Notes: generated from the letters alone by a model not told the origin. 64,000 bases of DNA from Palsa-506 sp963707065 (GCA_963707065.1 CAVPPJ010000039.1:97510-161509); one strand, 5' to 3'; positions 42,496 through 51,443 are shown, counted from the first letter of the stretch. Numbers and translations: made by a program.

Positions 42496-43308
42496 ATGCT
42501 CGCCAAGCACCGGCAATCGATGATCCTGCAAGACGTCCGGCGCGCGGGCAGCGCGCGGGTAAGTGACCTCACCCAGCGCCTCGGCGTCTCGGACATGACG
42601 GTCCGCCGCGACCTGGAGGTGCTGGCCAGGGCGGGGCTGATCGAGAAAGTGCACGGCGGCGCGGTGGTGCCGGGCGTGCCGAGCAGCCACGAGCCCGGCT
42701 TCGATGCCAAGTCCGAGCTCGAGCGGTCGGAGAAAGAGGCCATCGCGAGGGCAGCCGCTGCCCAGGTCACGCCCGGTACCGCTATCGCGCTCTCCGCCGG
42801 GACCACCACCTTCGAGCTGGCCAGGCACCTGCGCAAGATTCCCCGGCTTACGGTCGTGACAAACTCCGTCCGGGCCGCGAACCTGATGGAAGGCGCCCGG
42901 CCCCCCGGCAGCGGCCCGACCCGGTTCGCGGTGATTCTCACCGGCGGTATCAGGACGCCGTCGGACGCGCTGGTCGGCCCGGTGGCCGATCTGGTGATCC
43001 GGTCGCTCCATTTCGACCTGCTCTTCCTCGGCTGCCACGGCATCGACCCGGCGGCCGGGCTCACCACGCCGAACCTGGCGGAATCGGAAACGAACCGCGC
43101 CTTCGTCCGCTCGGCGCGCCGGGTCACCGTCATCGCCGACCACACCAAATGGGGGGTCGTCGGCCTGAGCTCGTTCGCCGACCTGGAGGACGTGGACACC
43201 CTGATCACTGACGGCCAGCTGCCCGACGAGGCGCAGTCACTCCTCGCCGACCGGGTCGGCGAGCTCGTGATCGCGGACGGCCGGTACGGCCAGGCAGCTC
43301 GCGGCTGA
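42496..43308 (+). CDS. DeoR family transcriptional regulator
   Basis: A 270-residue DeoR/GlpR-type regulator. The N-terminal helix-turn-helix ILQDVRRAGSARVSDLTQRL then GVSDMTVRRDLEVLA (residues 10-44) is followed by HGGAVVPG. The sugar-phosphate-sensing ISOCOT-like domain has ALSAGTTTFELARHL, VVTNSVRAANL, HFDLLFLGCHGIDPAAGLTTP and VIADHTKWG. It diverges from the sugar ABC operon and probably controls it together with the LacI repressor, sensing a phosphosugar. Convergent ispG ends 5 nt away. Confidence 0.92.
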   Translation: MLAKHRQSMILQDVRRAGSARVSDLTQRLGVSDMTVRRDLEVLARAGLIEKVHGGAVVPGVPSSHEPGFDAKSELERSEKEAIARAAAAQVTPGTAIALSAGTTTFELARHLRKIPRLTVVTNSVRAANLMEGARPPGSGPTRFAVILTGGIRTPSDALVGPVADLVIRSLHFDLLFLGCHGIDPAAGLTTPNLAESETNRAFVRSARRVTVIADHTKWGVVGLSSFADLEDVDTLITDGQLPDEAQSLLADRVGELVIADGRYGQAARG

Positions 43309-43313
43309 CCGGC

Positions 43314-44450
43314 TCAGCCGTCCGCGGGCTCCATCGCGGCCGCGAGCTTCATCGCCTCTTCGATCAGGGTCTCCACGATCTGCGACTCGGGCACCGTCTT
43401 GATCACTTCGCCCTTGACGAAGATCTGGCCCTTGCCGTTGCCGGAGGCGACGCCGAGGTCAGCTTCCCTCGCCTCGCCGGGCCCGTTGACCACGCAGCCC
43501 ATCACGGCCACCCGCAGCGGGATATCCAGCCCGTCCAGCGCCGCGGTTACCTCATCAGCGAGCTTGTAGACGTCCACCTGGGCCCGCCCGCAGGAGGGGC
43601 AGGACACGATCTCCAGGCCGCGGTCGCGCAGCCCGAGCGACTCCAGGATCGCGGCACCGACCTTGACTTCCTCCACCGGCGGCGCGGACAGCGATACCCG
43701 GATCGTGTCGCCGATCCCCTCGGCGAGCAGCGCGCCGAACGCCACCGCTGACTTGACGGTCCCCTGGAACGTCGGCCCGGCCTCGGTGACCCCCAGGTGC
43801 AGCGGGTAGTCGCACTGCTGCGCGAGCTGCCGGTAGGCGTTGATCATGATGACCGGATCGTGGTGCTTCACCGAGATCTTGATGTCGGTGAAGCCGTGCT
43901 CCTCGAACAGCGAGCACTCCCACAGCGCCGACTCCACCAGCGCCTCCGGGGTGGCCTTGCCGTACTTGGCCAGCAGCCGCTTGTCCAGCGAGCCCGCGTT
44001 GACGCCGATCCTGATCGGCACCCCGGCGTCACCGGCCGCGCGGGCGATGTCGGCGATCTTGTCGTCGAACGCCTTGATGTTGCCGGGATTCACCCGCACC
44101 GCCCCGCAGCCCGCGTCGATGGCGGCGAACACGTACTTCGGCTGGAAGTGGATATCGGCGATCACCGGGATCTGCGACTTGCGCGCGATCTCGGGCAGCG
44201 CGTCGGCGTCGTCCTGCGACGGCACCGCGACGCGGACGATCTGGCAGCCGGTCGCGGTCAGCTCCGCGATCTGCTGCAGCGTGGCGTTCACGTCCGCGGT
44301 GACCGTCGTGGTCATCGACTGCACGGAAACGGGCGCGCCGCCGCCGACCGGGACCGCGTGCTTTCCCTTGCCCACCATGATCTGGCGGGACTTGCGGCGC
44401 GGCGCGACCGGCTCGGGCGGCAGCTGCGGCAGGCCAAGATCAACAGTCAT
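43314..44450 (-). CDS. ispG: (E)-4-hydroxy-3-methylbut-2-enyl-diphosphate synthase
   Basis: IspG carries out the penultimate step of the MEP isoprenoid pathway with a 4Fe-4S cluster. The 378-residue protein has PVSVQSMTTTVTADVNATLQQ near 40-60, IADIHFQPKY, VRVNPGNI, and the cluster Cys residues in VSCPSCGRAQVD and VMGCVVNGPGEA. The bacterial two-domain form is complete. The dxr-rseP-ispG order is the usual one in actinobacteria; the genes run leftward from dxr. It lies 13 nt after rseP. Confidence 0.97.
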   Translation of the reverse strand: MTVDLGLPQLPPEPVAPRRKSRQIMVGKGKHAVPVGGGAPVSVQSMTTTVTADVNATLQQIAELTATGCQIVRVAVPSQDDADALPEIARKSQIPVIADIHFQPKYVFAAIDAGCGAVRVNPGNIKAFDDKIADIARAAGDAGVPIRIGVNAGSLDKRLLAKYGKATPEALVESALWECSLFEEHGFTDIKISVKHHDPVIMINAYRQLAQQCDYPLHLGVTEAGPTFQGTVKSAVAFGALLAEGIGDTIRVSLSAPPVEEVKVGAAILESLGLRDRGLEIVSCPSCGRAQVDVYKLADEVTAALDGLDIPLRVAVMGCVVNGPGEAREADLGVASGNGKGQIFVKGEVIKTVPESQIVETLIEEAMKLAAAMEPADG

Positions 44451-44463
44451 TGCGGTGATCGCC

Positions 44464-45660
44464 TCATTGCACGAAGTGAATCGGATTGAAGATGTCAGCC
44501 GTGATGAGAAGCAGCCCGAACCCGACCAGCAGCGCGAAGACGCCGACGCTGACGGGGATCAGCTTGCGCATGTCCACCAGCCCGGGGTCGGGCCTGCCGC
44601 GCAGCCTGGCCAGCCACGCCCGCACCTGCTCGTAGAACACCACGGCCAGGTGGCCGCCGTCCAGCGGCAGCAGCGGGAGCAGGTTGAAGAGGCCGACGAA
44701 GATGTTCAGCGAGATGACGATCAGCAGGACGATCTGCACCTTCGTCTGCCAGCCGTCCTTGGCGGCCACCGCGGAGGCGGTGAGGCCGCCGACCCCGACC
44801 ACGCTGGACACCTGCCCGGCCGGGGTGTGCGCCCTGTCCTTGGCGAACAGGTCGGGGATCGCCGCGGGCAGGTGCCCGACGGCAGCCACCGAGCCGGTCA
44901 AGACCTCGCCGAACGTCGATCCGGCGTAGGTCACGGCGCGCAGCGGGTTCAGCCGCTGGAAGAGCTCGGCATTCCCGATCCCGAGATAAGACCCGCGGCG
45001 GCCGGGGATCGTTGCCGGGCTGGTGTGCAGCACCAGCTGGTGCCCGTCCCGCAGCACGGTAACGGCCAGCGGCTTGCCCGCGGGCTGCGCGCGGATGGCC
45101 GCGCCGAGCTGCGTCCAGGTGCGCACCCGGGTCCCGGCAATGGCGACGATCTTGTCCCCGGGCCTGATACCCGCCTGCTTGGCCGGCGAGGGACCGGCGC
45201 TGCCCTGGCACGAGCCCGAGCTCAGGGCGCTCGCGCTGGTCGGGGTGCAGGCGCCGACGGTGCCGATCTGGGTGGAGTTCTCATTCACCAGCCCGACGCC
45301 GAGCGCCAGCACGATCAGCAGGAAGAAAGCGAGGGCGAAGTGCATGAAGGAGCCTGCCACCATCACGATGGCCCGCTGCCAGCCGGGCTGCCGGCGGAAG
45401 GATCGCGCCTCGTCGGCGGGGTCGACGTCCTCGAGCGCCGTCATGCCGACGATCTTCACGAAGCCGCCGAGCGGGATCGCCTTGACGCCGTACTCGGTCT
45501 CGCCCTTCGTCCTTGACCACACCGTCTGGCCGAATCCGACGAAGAACTGGGTGACCTTCATGCGGAATTTCTTGGCGGTGGCGAAGTGCCCCGCCTCGTG
45601 CAGCATGATCGAGAAGAGCAGCGCGAAGAGAAAGATGATCCAGCCGAGCAGCAGGCTCAT
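44464..45660 (-). CDS. rseP: Site-2 metalloprotease RseP
   Basis: RseP cuts anti-sigma factors and similar substrates within the membrane. The 398-residue protein has the zinc motif HEAGH at 21-25 in the first helix, a PDZ domain near 150-230 (GIRPGDKIVAIAGTRVRTW), and the second active-site motif NLLPLLPLDGGH near the C-terminus. Four membrane segments are visible. Its ATG overlaps the dxr stop (ATGA), so it is coupled with isoprenoid synthesis genes, as in many actinobacteria. Confidence 0.95.
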   Translation of the reverse strand: MSLLLGWIIFLFALLFSIMLHEAGHFATAKKFRMKVTQFFVGFGQTVWSRTKGETEYGVKAIPLGGFVKIVGMTALEDVDPADEARSFRRQPGWQRAIVMVAGSFMHFALAFFLLIVLALGVGLVNENSTQIGTVGACTPTSASALSSGSCQGSAGPSPAKQAGIRPGDKIVAIAGTRVRTWTQLGAAIRAQPAGKPLAVTVLRDGHQLVLHTSPATIPGRRGSYLGIGNAELFQRLNPLRAVTYAGSTFGEVLTGSVAAVGHLPAAIPDLFAKDRAHTPAGQVSSVVGVGGLTASAVAAKDGWQTKVQIVLLIVISLNIFVGLFNLLPLLPLDGGHLAVVFYEQVRAWLARLRGRPDPGLVDMRKLIPVSVGVFALLVGFGLLLITADIFNPIHFVQ

Positions 45661-46937
45661 CCGGCCACCTTTCCACTCCCGTGTGTCCCGCCCGGGGCGT
45701 CAGCACCGCCGCGGGGCACCGTGCCTGTCAGCTCGCGTGCCCGGTCCCTGGCCCAGCGGTCCGCGGCCAGCACATCCTCAATCGCCGCAATGTCCCGTCC
45801 GGAACCGTCATGCTCAGAGACTACCCGCGCCACCGTATCGACGATCCCGGTGAACGGGATGCGCCCGGCCAGAAAAGCGGCGACGCATTCCTCGTTCGCG
45901 GCGTTGTAGATGGCGGGAGCGGCGCCGCCGGCCATCCCGGCCTGCCGGGCGAGCGTGACCGCGGGAAAGGCATCCGTGTCCAGCGGCTCGAACGTCCACG
46001 CGTGCGAGGCCGTCCAGTCGATCGCCGGCGCGGCCCCGGCGACCCGGCCCGGCCAGCCCAGCGCCAGCGCAATCGGGATCCGCATGTCCGGCGGGCTGGC
46101 CTGGGCGATCGTGGATCCGTCGGTGAACTCCACCATGGAGTGCACGACCGACTGCCGGTGCACGACCACCTCGATGCGGTCAAAGCCGATGCCGAAGAGC
46201 AGGTTCGCTTCGATGAGCTCCAATCCTTTATTAACGAGCGTTGCGGAGTTGATCGTGATGACCGGGCCCATGCTCCAGGTGGGATGCGCCAGCGCCTGCT
46301 CGGGGGTGACGTCGCTCAGTTCCGCCCGGCTGCGGTGCAGGAACGGCCCCCCGCTCGCGGTCACCACCAGCCGCCTGACCTCGCCGGCCTGGCCACTGCG
46401 CAGGCACTGCGCGATCGCCGAGTGCTCGGAGTCGACGGGCACGATCTGGCCGGGAGCGGCCCGCGATGTCACCAGCGGCCCGCCCATGATCAGCGACTCC
46501 TTGTTGGCCAGCGCGAGCACCCGGCCGGCATCAAGCGCGGCCAGCGTGGCGGCGAGGCCGACCGCGCCGGTGACCGCGTTCAGCACGATGTCGCAGGGCC
46601 ATGCCGCGACCTCGGCGACCGCGTCGGGCCCGGCCAGGATCTTCGGCAGCTGCCCGGCCCGCAGCCCCAGCGTGGCGGCCTGGGATGTCACCGCCAGCTG
46701 CAGGTCACCGGCGGCGCTGTCCCTGGCGACGGCCACCACCTCGGCCCCGAACTCCAGGGCCTGGCTGGCCAGCAGGGCTGCGTTGCCGCCGCCGGCCGCC
46801 AGCCCGGCCACCCGGAACCGGCCGGGGTTGCGCCGGATGATGTCGGCGGCCTGGGTCCCGATCGACCCGGTCGAGCCGAGCAGGACGATGTCACGGCATG
46901 GCCCGCCGTCACGGCCGGGCCGGTTCGCTGATTCCAC
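45657..46937 (-). CDS. dxr: 1-deoxy-D-xylulose 5-phosphate reductoisomerase
   Basis: Dxr converts DXP to MEP, the committed step of isoprenoid synthesis. The 426-residue protein shows the NADPH loop GSTGSIGTQ at 21-29, ALANKESLIMGG, the metal and substrate motifs PVDSEHSAI and TASGGPFL, HPTWSMGPVITINSATL and the flexible-loop segment. The GTG start has a G-rich tract directly upstream; an ATG seven bases earlier is in another frame. The C-terminal tail is Gly-rich. The gene diverges from DAHP synthase across a long inverted repeat. Confidence 0.96.
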   Translation of the reverse strand: MESANRPGRDGGPCRDIVLLGSTGSIGTQAADIIRRNPGRFRVAGLAAGGGNAALLASQALEFGAEVVAVARDSAAGDLQLAVTSQAATLGLRAGQLPKILAGPDAVAEVAAWPCDIVLNAVTGAVGLAATLAALDAGRVLALANKESLIMGGPLVTSRAAPGQIVPVDSEHSAIAQCLRSGQAGEVRRLVVTASGGPFLHRSRAELSDVTPEQALAHPTWSMGPVITINSATLVNKGLELIEANLLFGIGFDRIEVVVHRQSVVHSMVEFTDGSTIAQASPPDMRIPIALALGWPGRVAGAAPAIDWTASHAWTFEPLDTDAFPAVTLARQAGMAGGAAPAIYNAANEECVAAFLAGRIPFTGIVDTVARVVSEHDGSGRDIAAIEDVLAADRWARDRARELTGTVPRGGADAPGGTHGSGKVAG

Positions 46938-46988
46938 CCCGCCATTGTCCCCCGTTGCCGCCGGCCGCTGTCAGCCCCTCCGTCCTCG

Positions 46989-47115
46989 GCGGATCACTGC
47001 GACGCGCCAGCGCGTCGGGCGCCTTCGCAACCCCATGGATCGGGCTCTCAGCGGGTCAGGTGCCGCTGAAAGCCCGATCCATCGGGTTACCGCGTGGCGT
47101 GAGACGGTGATCCGC
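46989..47115. repeat. Long imperfect inverted repeat (MITE-like) between dxr and DAHP synthase
   Basis: The ends GCGGATCAC (46989) and GTGATCCGC (47107-47115) are complementary. The inner arms 47035-47054 and 47063-47082 are 20 bp with one mismatch around an 8 nt loop. The intermediate parts pair imperfectly. The 127 bp element could be a miniature transposable element or a strong bidirectional hairpin. No target duplication was recognised. Confidence 0.7.
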
Positions 47116-47120
47116 GACAG

Positions 47121-47126
47121 TAATCT
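47121..47126 (+). promoter_or_regulatory. Candidate leaderless -10 element for DAHP synthase
   Basis: TAATCT ends exactly 6 nt before the ATG at 47133, with no good Shine-Dalgarno for that codon. This supports 47133 as the natural start, although it is out of frame with the body of the gene. Confidence 0.6.
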
Positions 47127-47132
47127 GCCAGG

Positions 47133-48612
47133 ATGCACTCCATGACCACGGCCGGCCAGCAGCTGCGGGCACCAGACGGCACTGGGCCCCGTCCCGGCCC
47201 GGGGGCTGGTTCCGGCCCGGGGGCTGGTGCCGGGCCCGGGGGCTGGTGCCGGGCCGCTGCCGGGCGCGGCGCTTGGCCCGGCGGACGCCCGGCCGAGCTG
47301 GCAGGAACGCGCTGTCTCCCAGCGGCCGAACTGGCCCGACCAGGCGCAGGCTGATGTGGTGGCCAGCGAGCTCGCCCGGCAGCCGCCGCTGGTCTTCGCC
47401 GGTGAGTGCGATGCGCTGAAGGAGCGGCTGGCGGCCGTGACCCGCGGCGAGGCGTTCGTGCTGCAGGGCGGCGACTGCGCGGAGACCTTCGACGGCTGCA
47501 CCGCGGACGCGGTGCGCGGCAAGCTGCAGACCCTGCTGCAGATGGCGGTCGTGCTGACCTTCGGCGCCCGCGTGCCCGTCATCAAGATCGGCAGGATGGC
47601 CGGGCAGTTCGCGAAGCCGCGGTCGTCGGCGGCCGAGGTCCGCGACGGCACCGAGCTGCCCGCGTACCGCGGCGATGCCATCAACGGGCTTGACTTCACC
47701 GCGGCCGCCCGCACCCCGGACCCGGGCCGGATGATGCGCGCCTACCACTGCTCCGCGGTCACGCTGAACCTGTGCCGCGCCTTCACCACCGGCGGCTACG
47801 CGGACCTGCACCAGGTGCATGCGTGGAATCAGGACTTTGTCGCGCGCAGCCCGGCCGGGCAGCGGTACGAGCGGCTGGCCGGCGAGATCGACCGCGCGCT
47901 GGCCTTCATGCGGGCCTGCGGGGCCGATCCGGACCAGCTGCGCTCCGTCGAGCTCTACTCCAGCCACGAGGCACTAGTGCTGGACTACGAGCAGGCCCTG
48001 ACCAGGATCGACTCCCGGACAGGACTCCGCTACGGCACGTCAGGCCATTTCCTGTGGGTGGGCGAGCGGACCCGGGCAGCCGACGGCGCGCACGTCGAGT
48101 TCGCCAGCGGCATCCGCAACCCGGTCGGGGTGAAGATCGGGCCCGGTGCTAACCCCGGCGACGTCCTCGCCCTGATCGGGCGGCTGAACCCCGACGGCGA
48201 GCCCGGGCGGCTCACCCTGATCACGCGGATGGGCGCCGGCCGGGTCCGCGAGGCACTGCCGCCGCTGGTCCGGGCGGTCACCGAGAGCGGCGCGCCGGTG
48301 GCCTGGGTCTGCGATCCCATGCACGGCAACACCTTCGAGGCGCCGAGCGGGCACAAGACCCGCAGGTTCGATGACGTGCTCGACGAGGTGCAGGGCTTCT
48401 TCGAGGTGCATCGCCGCCTGGGCACCCACCCCGGCGGCATCCACATCGAGTTCACCGGCGATGACGTTACCGAATGCGTCGGCGGCAGCTACCAGGTCGC
48501 CGCCGCCGACCTGCACCAGCGGTACGAGACCGCGTGCGATCCGCGGCTCAACCGCGGCCAGGCACTCGACCTGGCCTTCACGGTCGCCGAGAGCTACCGG
48601 CCCGCTAGCTGA
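47133..48612 (+). CDS. aroG: Class II 3-deoxy-7-phosphoheptulonate (DAHP) synthase, frameshift in N-terminal repeat
   Basis: This enzyme joins phosphoenolpyruvate and erythrose 4-phosphate, the first step of the shikimate pathway. The catalytic frame (uninterrupted from GTG 47227) has PPLVFAGECDALKERLA, FVLQGGDCAETF, VPVIKIGRMAGQFAKPRS, HCSAVTLNLCRAF, WVCDPMHGNTF and GGIHIEFTGDDVTECVGG, typical of the plant/actinobacterial class. The natural start is ATG 47133 behind a TAATCT element. Between them, an 18 bp repeat encoding GPGAGA has one 19 bp unit, shifting the frame by one; the total of 1480 nt also implies one extra base. GTG 47227 inside the repeat could be an alternative start. The 3' end overlaps the convergent tmsB gene by 8 nt. 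Confidence 0.9.
47196..47250 (+). repeat. 18/19 bp tandem repeat in the DAHP synthase N-terminus
   Basis: GGCCCGGGGGCTGGT starts at 47196, 47214 and 47233, giving unit lengths of 18 and 19 nt. The 19 nt unit converts the frame of ATG 47133 into that of the catalytic body. Confidence 0.8.
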
Positions 48613-49882
48613 CGGTCGTGGCGGCAGGTTCCCAGCCGGGACGCAGCGGCATGCCCGACACGCCGTTCGCGCCGAGCCGGACGCCGAGGACCTGGTGCAG
48701 CTGGATCTGATTCCGCTCGAACCCGAGCCGTGAGCCGGCCATGTAGAGCCGCCACACCCGGGCCGTGCCCTCGCCCACCTCGGCGACTGCCTCGTCCCAG
48801 TGCTCGTCCAGGTTCGCGCACCAGCCGGCCAGCGTCATGGCGTAGTGCTCCCGCAGGTTCTCCTCGTGCCTGACCTCGAATCCCGAGTCGTGCATCAGCG
48901 AGACGAGGTAGCCGGGCGCCTCAAGCTCCCCGTCGGGGAACACATACCGGTAGATGAACCCGTCCGGCCGCCGGGCCGGCTCGGTGTTATCCGTCCGGGT
49001 GATGCAGTGGTTGAGCAGCCGGCCCTCCGGCCGCAGCTTGCTGAACAGGAAGGAGAAGTACCCGGGCAGCTGCGCCTTGCCGATGTGCTCGGTCAGCCCG
49101 ATGGAGCTGACCGCGTCGAATCCGGTCTCGGTCACGTCCCGGTAGTCCAGGTGCCGGACCTCGGCCAGTTCGGCCAGCCCCGCTTCCTTGATCGCCTGCT
49201 GCGCCCAGGCCGCCTGCTCGGCCGACAACGTGACGCCCAGCGCCCGGACGCCGTACTCCCGCGCGGCGTGCATGACCATGCTGCCCCAGCCGCAGCCCAC
49301 GTCGAGCAGCCGCATGCCCGGTGCCAGGCCCAGCTTGCGCGCGACCAGGTCGAACTTGTATGCCTGGGCTTCCTCGAGGGTGGCGTCCTCGGTCGGGTAG
49401 CAGGCGCAGGTGTAGGCCATCGACGGGCCGAGCACCCACTCGTAGAAGGTGTTGGACACGTCGTAGTGGTGCGAGATCGCGCTGGCGTCGCGGGCCTTGG
49501 AGTGCCGCCGCCCGGACAGCCACCTGCGGTTGACCCTGACTTCCTGCGGCGGCGGGGGGACTCGCGGCAGCAGCACACGGGGTCCGCCCAGCTGACGGAG
49601 GAGCTTGATCCGCTCGGCAAAATCCACGTCCATCCGCTGCGCACTGATCATGCGCGCCAGGGCGGCGTACATGTCGCCCTCGACGTCGAGGTGACCAGAC
49701 ACGTAGGCGCGGGCCAGCCCGAGGCCGCCCGGCGCCTGGGCGAGGTAGGACACCGCCGTCGGCGTGCGGACGGTGATCCTTATCGGCGAGTCCTCAGCTC
49801 CGGCCTTGCTGCCGTCGTAAGCATGGAATTCCACCGGGGCATCGGGCCCCGCGACTCTCTGGAACACATCGGCCAGTGCCAT
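48605..49882 (-). CDS. tmsB: SAM-dependent fatty acid 10-methylene transferase (TmsB/BfaB-like)
   Basis: A 425-residue member of the cyclopropane fatty acid synthase family. It shows ISHHYDVSNTFYEWVLGPSMAYTCACY, the SAM loop LLDVGCGWGSMVMHAA and SIGLTEHIG. An FAD-binding oxidoreductase gene directly upstream on the same strand indicates the tuberculostearic (10-methyl) fatty acid pathway: the methyltransferase adds a methylene at an oleoyl double bond and the partner reduces it. The gene is annotated generically as cyclopropane synthase in many genomes. ATG 49882 follows AAAGGAG at 7 nt. The 3' end overlaps the convergent DAHP synthase by 8 nt. Confidence 0.9.
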   Translation of the reverse strand: MALADVFQRVAGPDAPVEFHAYDGSKAGAEDSPIRITVRTPTAVSYLAQAPGGLGLARAYVSGHLDVEGDMYAALARMISAQRMDVDFAERIKLLRQLGGPRVLLPRVPPPPQEVRVNRRWLSGRRHSKARDASAISHHYDVSNTFYEWVLGPSMAYTCACYPTEDATLEEAQAYKFDLVARKLGLAPGMRLLDVGCGWGSMVMHAAREYGVRALGVTLSAEQAAWAQQAIKEAGLAELAEVRHLDYRDVTETGFDAVSSIGLTEHIGKAQLPGYFSFLFSKLRPEGRLLNHCITRTDNTEPARRPDGFIYRYVFPDGELEAPGYLVSLMHDSGFEVRHEENLREHYAMTLAGWCANLDEHWDEAVAEVGEGTARVWRLYMAGSRLGFERNQIQLHQVLGVRLGANGVSGMPLRPGWEPAATTVS

Positions 49883-49898
49883 GGCCCCGCTCCTTTCA

Positions 49899-51443
49899 TC
49901 ACTGCCCGCGAACGCACTTGTCGTACAGGCCGGCGAGCCTCCCCGCCGCGTCATAGTCACTCTTGAGCGCTGTGAATGCCTGGCCGTTGTAGAGCGCCCA
50001 GAAGTCCTCCTGCGAGTAGAAAGATGTCGAGTACAGGCCTTTATGCCCGCCGAGGCTGGTGACCAGGTCCTCGACGAGCCGGTTGTGGTAGCCGTTGACC
50101 TTGCCGGGCGGCAGCGGGACAGTACCCCAGAAGCCGAAGTTCACGTAGGCCCGGTACGGCTGCAGCGGGTACAGCGGCCAGGTCTGATCGCCGCGCAGCC
50201 GCAGCGGGCACATCCAGACCGGGTTCATGCCCACCCCGGCCGCGAACGAGCGCAGGAACTCCGCGCCGCGCTCGACGGGAATCTCCACGTCCTGGATGAC
50301 GTCCTCGTGCGGCGGCACGCCGCGGCGCGCGTTCATGGCCGCGGACAGGCCGTGCCTGCGATCCAGCGCGACTAGTTTCCGGTACACGTCGGAGCGGCGG
50401 TACTTGCGCGGCCAGAGCCGCCTGATCACCGGGCGCTGCACGCCGAAGGGGCGTGAGCACCAGAACCAGTCGGTGTCCCACCGCCACAGGTAGTCGCGGA
50501 TCGTGAGGAAGTCCTCGTGCGGGCCGCGGATGGACTGGTAGTAGACGCGCTCCCTGGTGTAGTCGCTGCGCCACGGCGCCACCTCGCTGAACGACCCGAC
50601 CGTCAGGTACGTCTCGTCCAGGCCGAACGCCGTGCCGTCGACGAAATCGGCCCGGTGGCCCTGGTAGCTGCCTTCGCTGGCTATCTGGGCGACCGCGTCC
50701 ATGCAGGCCTCGGGGCTGCCGAAGCGGAAGTGCCGCAGGTGCACGTACGGCATGACCGGCTCAAGCTCGATGGTGAGCGAGAGCGCGTAGCCGAGCGTGC
50801 CGTAGGAGTTCGGGAAGCCGTGGTAGAGCGCGTCATGCTCGTTGCCCGGGGCGGCCGTGACCACCCGCCCGTCGCCGGTGAGGATCTCCATCTCGAGCAC
50901 CGACTCGTGCGGCATGCCGTTGCGCAGCGAGGTGGACTCGATGCCCAGGCCGGTCACCGCGCCGCCGATGGTGATCGTCTTGAGTTGCGGCACGACCAGC
51001 GGCATCAGGCCGTGCCGCAGCGTCGCGTCGACAAGATCCTCATAGGTGGTCATCCCGCCGGTGACCGCCGTCCGGGCCTGCGGGTCGACGCTGAGCACCC
51101 GGCCGAAGGCTGACACGTCCAGGCCGGGGACAGCGGCCCGGCTGCCCGCGCCCGCGCTGTCGGCGAACCTGAACAGGTTCGAGGTGCGCTTGGCCAGGCG
51201 TACCGGGCTGCCTGGCGGGATCGCGGCGTAGGCGGCCTGCAGGTCAGCGACGGCGGCCCGGTGCGCGGCCGGCTTCGGCGCGGCCGGCCTCGGCGCGGTC
51301 TGCACAGGAGCAGCCTGCACAGGGGCAGCCTGCTCAGGGACAGCCTGCCCGACGGCAGGAGACGGCGACCGCGTAATCACCCCGGCCGGGGGCTTTCCCT
51401 GGTCGCGATCGCCGGGACCGCCAGTGTCCGTGACGTCGATCAC
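49899..51443 (-). CDS. tmsA: FAD-binding oxidoreductase for 10-methyl fatty acids (TmsA/BfaA-like)
   Basis: A 514-residue VAO-type FAD oxidoreductase. It shows ILSVDPQAR-like VLSVDPQARTAVTGGMTTY, the FAD segment LKTITIGGAVTGLGIESTS, and a C-terminal domain ending YDKCVRGQ. Paired with a cyclopropane-synthase-like gene 16 nt downstream, it is predicted to use NADPH to reduce the 10-methylene intermediate to a 10-methyl branch. The N-terminal 60 residues are a low-complexity Ala/Pro/Gln tract (AAPVQ repeats) outside the domain. GTG 51443 follows GGGGAG. The established pair in mycobacteria and relatives has this same arrangement. Confidence 0.85.
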   Translation of the reverse strand: MIDVTDTGGPGDRDQGKPPAGVITRSPSPAVGQAVPEQAAPVQAAPVQTAPRPAAPKPAAHRAAVADLQAAYAAIPPGSPVRLAKRTSNLFRFADSAGAGSRAAVPGLDVSAFGRVLSVDPQARTAVTGGMTTYEDLVDATLRHGLMPLVVPQLKTITIGGAVTGLGIESTSLRNGMPHESVLEMEILTGDGRVVTAAPGNEHDALYHGFPNSYGTLGYALSLTIELEPVMPYVHLRHFRFGSPEACMDAVAQIASEGSYQGHRADFVDGTAFGLDETYLTVGSFSEVAPWRSDYTRERVYYQSIRGPHEDFLTIRDYLWRWDTDWFWCSRPFGVQRPVIRRLWPRKYRRSDVYRKLVALDRRHGLSAAMNARRGVPPHEDVIQDVEIPVERGAEFLRSFAAGVGMNPVWMCPLRLRGDQTWPLYPLQPYRAYVNFGFWGTVPLPPGKVNGYHNRLVEDLVTSLGGHKGLYSTSFYSQEDFWALYNGQAFTALKSDYDAAGRLAGLYDKCVRGQ

